From the NCBI RefSeq assembly GCF_019130065.1, contig NZ_JAHSPG010000012.1, positions 1-64,000 on the forward strand: a stretch of 64,000 nt of DNA, in the 5' to 3' direction. The notes below the pieces were generated by a model. It was not told where the DNA came from, made no database searches, and saw only the letters and a program-made list of their open reading frames with translations. Below, piece after piece: positions 59,637 to 64,000 of the stretch (positions are counted from its first letter, which is position 1; each line of letters starts with the position of its first letter). Source of the stretch: Pinibacter aurantiacus (GTDB taxonomy: Bacteria > Bacteroidota > Bacteroidia > Chitinophagales > Chitinophagaceae). The position numbers and the translations under genes are program-made.

Positions 59637-60635
59637 ACTCTCCAGTTCCTCCATCATCCCCTTGCTACCCGCAAAGAATGGCGAACGCTGGTGCAAAAAT
59701 TCGGGTTGGATGTCGAGAATTCTGTTAACGCCATCGGTAGCTTTTCCTCCTGCCATTTCTACGATAAACGCAAACGGATTACATTCATATTGCAGTCTCA
59801 GCTTGCCCGTAAGCATCGTTTTTGTGGAAGGATACATGAAGATGCCTCCCAGTATAAGGTTACGGTGCATGTCGCTCACCATGCTTCCGATGTAGCGTTG
59901 TGTGTAAGGGCCGCCGGTTGTTTTGTCTTTTTTCTGGCAATTGGTAATGTAGTTTTGGATACGCTCCTCGTATTCATAAAAATTGCCGTGGTTGACAGAA
60001 TATATTTTTCCTAACTCAGGGGTTTTGATATTGGGATGGCTTAAACAAAATTCACCGATAGACGGGTCCAGCGTAAAGCCGTTTACACCTCTGCGTGTTG
60101 CATATACAAGCATTGTAGACGATCCATAAATTACATAACCTGCCGCCACCTGCTTAACTCCGGGCTGCAAAAAATCTTCCTTTGTACAAGGTTGCCCAAT
60201 GGGAGAAACACGTCTATAAACGCCGAAGATGGTTCCGATGGAGACGTTCACGTCAATATTGCTGCTGCCATCCAAAGGGTCAAATAATACAACGTATTTG
60301 CTGTCGTTACTTACCGGATCATCAAACACGACAATGTCGTCCATTTCTTCACTTCCGATGCCTGCGCAACTGATGCCGTGACGCAATACGCCGAGCATTT
60401 GATTGTTGGAAAAAACATCCAGCTTTTTCACATTTTCGCCTTGTACGTTTGTATTTCCTGCTTCGCCGAGAATATCAACCAGACCGGCTTTGTTAACTTC
60501 TACATTGATTCTTTTTGCGGCACGACCGATGTCGCGTAAAAGCATGCTGAGCTCACCCGTAGCTTTGGGAAACATGCGTAACTGCTGGATAGTAAATTCA
60601 TCCAGGGTCATGACCTGCCTGTTAATGGTACTCAT
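59631..60635 (-). CDS. fbp: Fructose-1,6-bisphosphatase class 1
   Basis: This 334-residue gluconeogenic enzyme removes the C1 phosphate of fructose-1,6-bisphosphate. Motifs are the metal-binding VLFDPLDGSSNIDVNVSIGT (near residue 125), YVIYGSSTMLVY, and GGIFMYPSTK with a terminal RSPFFAGSKGMM. The start at 60635 (MSTINRQVM) is preferred over 60671 because a promoter box precedes it. Confidence 0.95.
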   Translation of the reverse strand: MSTINRQVMTLDEFTIQQLRMFPKATGELSMLLRDIGRAAKRINVEVNKAGLVDILGEAGNTNVQGENVKKLDVFSNNQMLGVLRHGISCAGIGSEEMDDIVVFDDPVSNDSKYVVLFDPLDGSSNIDVNVSIGTIFGVYRRVSPIGQPCTKEDFLQPGVKQVAAGYVIYGSSTMLVYATRRGVNGFTLDPSIGEFCLSHPNIKTPELGKIYSVNHGNFYEYEERIQNYITNCQKKDKTTGGPYTQRYIGSMVSDMHRNLILGGIFMYPSTKTMLTGKLRLQYECNPFAFIVEMAGGKATDGVNRILDIQPEFLHQRSPFFAGSKGMMEELESF

Positions 60636-60668
60636 AGAAAGCAATTCGTTGTTTAATTTAGGATTTAA

Positions 60669-60676
60669 CAAAAATA
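60669..60676 (-). promoter_or_regulatory. Candidate -7 element of fbp
   Basis: The minus strand reads TATTTTTG, 34 nt before the ATG at 60635. No -33 partner at the expected spacing. Confidence 0.4.
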
Positions 60677-60845
60677 AGGGAGTTGAAAATGGAAAGGGAG
60701 AAGTTGAAAATTAAATGTACGAATGCGAAGAATTTGCTTGCAAAGGCGGGTGTTTGTTAAACAAGAGAAGAAGAGTCTTGGATGGATTTTAGCGAGTGCA
60801 ACCATTTCCTCCTGGTACTCGACTATACTCTTATACTTATGCACT

Positions 60846-61226
60846 ATGTATCACATACCCTATAACATTGATTTGAAAGCATTTTCAAGAAAACTACGCA
60901 ATCATTCTACAGTGGGTGAAATTCTTCTCTGGATGCAGCTGCGTGCAGGACAATTGAAAGGCTTTACATTCAACAGACAAAAATCTTTAGGCGAATATAT
61001 CGTTGACTTTTACTGCAAGCCCTTAAAGTTGGTTATCGAAGTGGACGGTGGTTATCATATTACACCCGAGCAAAGAGTAAGGGACCAGCACAGGCAACAA
61101 ATCTTAGAATCAATGGGCCTGCATTTCCTTCGCTTTCGTGACGAGGAAGTACGAAGTGATATAAACACTGTTATTGAGGCTATCGAACGCTACATTAAGA
61201 CGTTTGAAGCAACAGAATACAATTAA
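60846..61226 (+). CDS. DUF559 (Vsr-like endonuclease fold) protein
   Basis: This 126-residue protein matches DUF559: ARKLRNHSTVGEILLWMQLR-type N-terminus, GFTFNRQKSLGEYIVDFYCKPLKLVIEVDGGYH (with the likely nuclease Asp and Glu), and HFLRFRDEEV. The PD-(D/E)xK-like core resembles Vsr endonucleases. Such proteins are common near mobile DNA, but the biological role is unknown. The start at 60846 (MYHIPYN) is preferred over 60723. Confidence 0.85.
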   Translation: MYHIPYNIDLKAFSRKLRNHSTVGEILLWMQLRAGQLKGFTFNRQKSLGEYIVDFYCKPLKLVIEVDGGYHITPEQRVRDQHRQQILESMGLHFLRFRDEEVRSDINTVIEAIERYIKTFEATEYN

Positions 61227-61277
61227 CAGCTCTCAACTATTCCCTATCAGGTCGGGGTAACCTGCGGGTGCAAGATC

Positions 61278-61296
61278 GGGCGAATGCGATTCGCCC
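61278..61296. repeat. REP-like palindrome GGGCGAATGCGATTCGCCC, copy 2
   Basis: Identical to 57280-57298, including the CCTAC flank. It lies between the convergent DUF559 and pyruvate dehydrogenase genes, after a short CTCTCAACTATTCC fragment (61230-61245). Confidence 0.88.
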
Positions 61297-61308
61297 CTAC
61301 AAGCAACA

Positions 61309-61334
61309 AAGCCCTGGTGTTACCCAGAGCTTTT
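61309..61334. terminator. Hairpin between convergent genes
   Basis: The stem AAGCCCTGG / CCAGAGCTT (one mismatch) is followed by TTTT on the plus strand and AA-rich on the other side, so it could serve either gene. Confidence 0.6.
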
Positions 61335-61358
61335 GCCTCTCTCATGTATAAAACAAAC

Positions 61359-62348
61359 TTATTTTTTCATGTACATCACGTCTTTCACAAGCTGAATGGT
61401 ACGTGGTACATTTGGTAATGCAAGGTCAATAAGGTTTGGCGCATAGTGCAAAGGAGCATCTGCGCAAGTAATACGGCGAACAGGTGCGTCCAGGTAATCA
61501 AACCCTTCTTTTTGTATGCGGTAAGCCAATTCAGAAGAAACACCGCACATTGGCCATTGCTCTTCTACAATTACAAGGCGGTTTGTTTTCTTAACGCTTT
61601 CCAGAACAGTCATCCAGTCAAGAGGACGGATGGTGCGCAAATCGATTACCTCTGCACTGATGCCTTCTTTTTCCAATTCAGCAGCAGCACCCATCGCAAT
61701 TTTCATCATTTTGCTCCAGGAAACGATCGTTACATCGCGGCCTTGTTTTTTCACATCGGCTTTACCCAATGGGATGTAATATTCTTCTTCAGGAACTTCA
61801 CTTTTATCGCCATACATTACTTCGGCTTCCATGAACATGATCGGATCTTCTTCGTAACGGATGGCTTGTTTCAACAAACCTTTGGCATCGTAGCCATTGC
61901 TTGGAGAAACCACTTTCAAACCAGGAATATTTGCGTAATAGCTTTCAAAAGCTGTAGAGTGTTGTGCGCCCAACTGACCGGCAGAGCCGTTTGGTCCGCG
62001 GAAAACGATTGGACAGGAGATTTGTCCACCACTCATCGCCAGCATTTTAGACGCTGTATTTAAAATCTGATCCAATGCAAGAACACCAAAGTTCCATGTC
62101 ATGAACTCAACGATCGGACGCAAACCGTTCTGTGCAGAACCTACGCTGATCGCAGCAAAACCCAATTCCGAAATAGGTGTATCGATTACTCTTTTATCAC
62201 CGAATTCAGCCAGCATACCCTGGCTCACTTTATATGCGCCATTGTATTCAGCTACTTCTTCTCCCATTAAATATACACGCTCATCTCTTCTCATCTCTTC
62301 ACTCATTGCTTCCCTAAGGGCTTCACGATATGCAATTGTTCTTGCCAT
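61359..62348 (-). CDS. pdhB: Pyruvate dehydrogenase E1 component, beta subunit
   Basis: This 329-residue protein is half of the E1 heterotetramer that decarboxylates pyruvate with thiamine diphosphate. Visible are YREALREAMSEEMRRD, MGEEVAEYNGAYKVSQGM, RVIDTPISELGFAAISVG, QLGAQHSTAFESYYANIPGL, and EAEVMYGDKSEVPEE. The alpha subunit is not in the window, so E1 is split between loci. A 2-oxoisovalerate E1 beta is less likely. The promoter overlaps the edge of a heptamer array. Confidence 0.93.
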   Translation of the reverse strand: MARTIAYREALREAMSEEMRRDERVYLMGEEVAEYNGAYKVSQGMLAEFGDKRVIDTPISELGFAAISVGSAQNGLRPIVEFMTWNFGVLALDQILNTASKMLAMSGGQISCPIVFRGPNGSAGQLGAQHSTAFESYYANIPGLKVVSPSNGYDAKGLLKQAIRYEEDPIMFMEAEVMYGDKSEVPEEEYYIPLGKADVKKQGRDVTIVSWSKMMKIAMGAAAELEKEGISAEVIDLRTIRPLDWMTVLESVKKTNRLVIVEEQWPMCGVSSELAYRIQKEGFDYLDAPVRRITCADAPLHYAPNLIDLALPNVPRTIQLVKDVMYMKK

Positions 62349-62374
62349 TGTTTATTGTATTTTAAAAAGACGGG

Positions 62375-62406
62375 CAAAAATATTGGAAGTGTGGCAGATT
62401 AACAAA
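62375..62406 (-). promoter_or_regulatory. Bacteroidota promoter of pdhB
   Basis: On the minus strand TTTG (62403-62406), 20 bp, TATTTTTG (62375-62382), then 26 nt to the ATG. The -33 element lies at the boundary of the GGAATTA array. Confidence 0.7.
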
Positions 62407-62642
62407 AGGAATTAGGAATTAGGAGTTAGGAATTAGAGGGCCGAAGGATAAACATTTGATGTTATTTTATAATATATCATACAATTGAGAGCAATAGAAA
62501 TCAAGTAATTACAGGTTTTCAGGTAAAAATCAACCCGGTTTACTTCACAATAAACCTTAACCCTATCCGAAAACAAAAAAGGGACGCCGTCTCGGCGTCC
62601 CTCTAATTCCTATTTTCTAATTCCTAATTCCTAATTCCTAAT
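62403..62642. repeat. Inverted pair of GGAATTA heptamer arrays (family E)
   Basis: GGAATTA x2, GGAGTTA, GGAATTA (62408-62438) are inverted with CTAATTC x4 (62611-62641). The second array contains the stop codon (TAG, 62638-62640) of the sialate O-acetylesterase gene. The rest of the gap 62349-62637 holds the pdhB promoter and a terminator. Confidence 0.88.
62574..62602 (-). terminator. Terminator of the sialate O-acetylesterase gene
   Basis: The perfect stem AGGGACGCC / GGCGTCCCT (62580-62602) is followed by TTTTTT on the minus strand. Confidence 0.88.
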
Positions 62643-64000
62643 TAACCTTGTATTTCACTTCCGCCGTAACTGCTTTCCAGTCGTCTGTACGGAACGGTGC
62701 AGCCGGAAATCCTTCTTTATTGAAAAGATTTCCGTCGCTTGCGTCATCTGCCCAGTTGTAGCGAACGGCCACTGGATTGGCAAGACCATCCTGCCAAACA
62801 ATTATTTTATCTCCCTTGATAATGGCTTGTGCGTAATGGAACTGCTGATCTGCACCTGCAATTTCAAAACCTTTTACATAGCCGTATTTATCTTTTACAT
62901 AGAGACCACTTCCGGTATGAGTGTATGACACGACTGCTTTCCCATTCTCTACTTTAACGGATTGAAAAACGGGGCCTTCATATTCACCCTCAATATCGTA
63001 GGTATCATGCAAGGCAATTGCAGCAAGACGTTTACCAACATCCTGTTTATTTTTCGGGTGAATATCTCCGGGCTCGCCGATATCTGTTGTGATGGACATG
63101 CCGGTGTTAGGCAAAGCAAGCGTCATGGCTTGTGCTTCACGCAATTCTGCCCATGCGCTGCCGTTTTTGCTGGTGCCGTTGGCAGAATTGAAAGTTGCCA
63201 GTTGCACGAAATAGAAAGGGAAATTGCCTTCGTTCCATCGTTGTCTCCAGTCGCTGATCATTAAAGGAAACGCTTTCCTGTATTGGTATGCGCGACTTGC
63301 ATTGCTTTCACCCTGGTACCAGATCGCTCCTTTAATGCCATACGGAATGATCGGATTGATCATTGCATTGAACAACAATGTAGGATAATCATTTGGGCCT
63401 GCTGTTGGGTTTCCGTTGATCAAGCCTTCGATCTGGAACTTCCATGAGCCGGCAAGGGAAAGCACTTTACTTCCAACTGTTAATTTTACAAACTCTGCAT
63501 CACCGTAAATTCCACCACCACCGCCTGTGTCTTGAACCCTTACAGCGATCACATTTTTACCGGCTTTCAAAACACCTGCAGGAATATTGTACACTCGTTT
63601 TACGTTATAACCATTCAAGCCTCCTACTGCAGTGCCATTCACGTACGTTGCATCTGCGTCGTCAATCATGCCGAGTTCAATCTCTGCAGGTTTGCCTGCA
63701 TCTTCGGCAGCAATGTCAATTGTTTTACGGAACCAAACGATACCGTCAAAGTCCGGCAATTGTTGCGTTTCCCAAAGCGCGGGAATTTTCATATCGGGCC
63801 ATTTCGCATCGTTATAGTCTGCATTTTTCCACGTAGCAACAGTGTTTGCATCTGGTATGCTGCCTTGCAAAGCGGTTATTTTATTTTGCAATTCGGCTTT
63901 CTTAAGTTGACCAATCGAATCTGTATTGATGTGCGGATAAGCGCTGATCATATTTTTGAACTCATCGCTATTTTGAAAAGCTTCGCGACTTGTCCAGGTT
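62638..64000 (-). CDS. Sialate O-acetylesterase (3' part)
   Basis: The gene runs off the right edge. In-frame codons continue beyond the internal Met at 63951 (upstream residues WTSREAFQNSDEFKN), so the true start is outside. The 454 visible residues include the interruption domain with galactose-binding-like WFRKTIDI and TYVNGTAVGG segments, and GAIWYQGESN, the block carrying conserved SGNH-like residues. GDIHPKNKQDVGKRL holds the catalytic His. It removes O-acetyl groups from sialic acids or similar sugars, typically in glycan breakdown. Confidence 0.88.
   Translation of the reverse strand, partial: TWTSREAFQNSDEFKNMISAYPHINTDSIGQLKKAELQNKITALQGSIPDANTVATWKNADYNDAKWPDMKIPALWETQQLPDFDGIVWFRKTIDIAAEDAGKPAEIELGMIDDADATYVNGTAVGGLNGYNVKRVYNIPAGVLKAGKNVIAVRVQDTGGGGGIYGDAEFVKLTVGSKVLSLAGSWKFQIEGLINGNPTAGPNDYPTLLFNAMINPIIPYGIKGAIWYQGESNASRAYQYRKAFPLMISDWRQRWNEGNFPFYFVQLATFNSANGTSKNGSAWAELREAQAMTLALPNTGMSITTDIGEPGDIHPKNKQDVGKRLAAIALHDTYDIEGEYEGPVFQSVKVENGKAVVSYTHTGSGLYVKDKYGYVKGFEIAGADQQFHYAQAIIKGDKIIVWQDGLANPVAVRYNWADDASDGNLFNKEGFPAAPFRTDDWKAVTAEVKYKVN

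Noticed and set aside
60723-60845. N-terminal extension of the DUF559 protein
   Set aside because: The family starts at the MYHIPYN segment; upstream residues are not domain-like.
1-64000. tRNA or rRNA genes
   Set aside because: No cloverleaf-like or rRNA-conserved sequence was recognised by eye; a tRNAscan/Infernal run would be needed to exclude them fully.

Overview
The window is typical chromosome of a free-living Bacteroidota, most likely a member of the Chitinophagaceae. The evidence is a complete SusC/SusD/SusE starch locus, many lipoproteins beginning C-K-K after the signal peptide, Bacteroidota-type promoters (TTTG, about 20 bp, TAnnTTTG), weak Shine-Dalgarno sequences, and a DnaE-type replicative polymerase. 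No rRNA, tRNA, CRISPR, integrase or transposase gene was recognised.

Layout. 0-3.1 kb: an archaemetzincin-like lipoprotein, two tandem paralogous secreted proteins and a ParDE toxin-antitoxin pair. 3.4-7.5 kb: dnaE and trxA. 7.6-14.6 kb: an accessory stretch with an orphan membrane protein lying between trxA and a duplicated trxA 3' end, small unknown genes, an XRE regulator, a transglutaminase-like protein, a truncated TPM-domain gene and much palindromic repeat DNA. 15-25 kb: SPFH/GYF and zinc-ribbon proteins, a porin, malic enzyme, a U32 tRNA-hydroxylation-type protein with a ferredoxin, and a Ca2+/H+ antiporter. 25-38 kb: a K+ channel, an FAD monooxygenase, several DinB-fold proteins, two AraC-type regulators, an SDR/SRPBCC/SnoaL operon, a lipoprotein serpin and an HPP membrane protein. 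38.5-57.1 kb: a maltodextrin/starch utilisation locus. 57.3-64 kb: NUDIX, YfiT/DinB, a lone ABC ATPase, fructose-1,6-bisphosphatase, a DUF559 nuclease-like protein, pyruvate dehydrogenase E1 beta and the 3' part of a sialate O-acetylesterase.

The starch locus reads as one pathway. Surface lipoprotein amylases cut starch, SusD/SusE bind it and SusC imports the oligosaccharides. A SusA-like periplasmic GH13 trims them and an MFS carrier takes maltose into the cytoplasm. A GH65 phosphorylase then yields glucose plus beta-glucose-1-phosphate, and beta-phosphoglucomutase makes glucose-6-phosphate. A LacI-family regulator lies directly upstream. A perfect palindrome sits between the -33 and -7 elements of the susC promoter, with a second palindrome 102 bp further up.

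The most unusual signal is in the gaps. Nearly every intergenic region carries tandem arrays of a 7-, 8- or roughly 9-nt word. The word differs from gap to gap, but the design repeats: an array starts at or overlaps a stop codon, always in the same sense relative to the upstream mRNA, and often an inverted copy follows 30-200 nt later. At least sixteen genes end in such arrays, and in several the stop codon and last residues are encoded by the repeat. I know no named family with this behaviour and report it as the candidate undescribed system.
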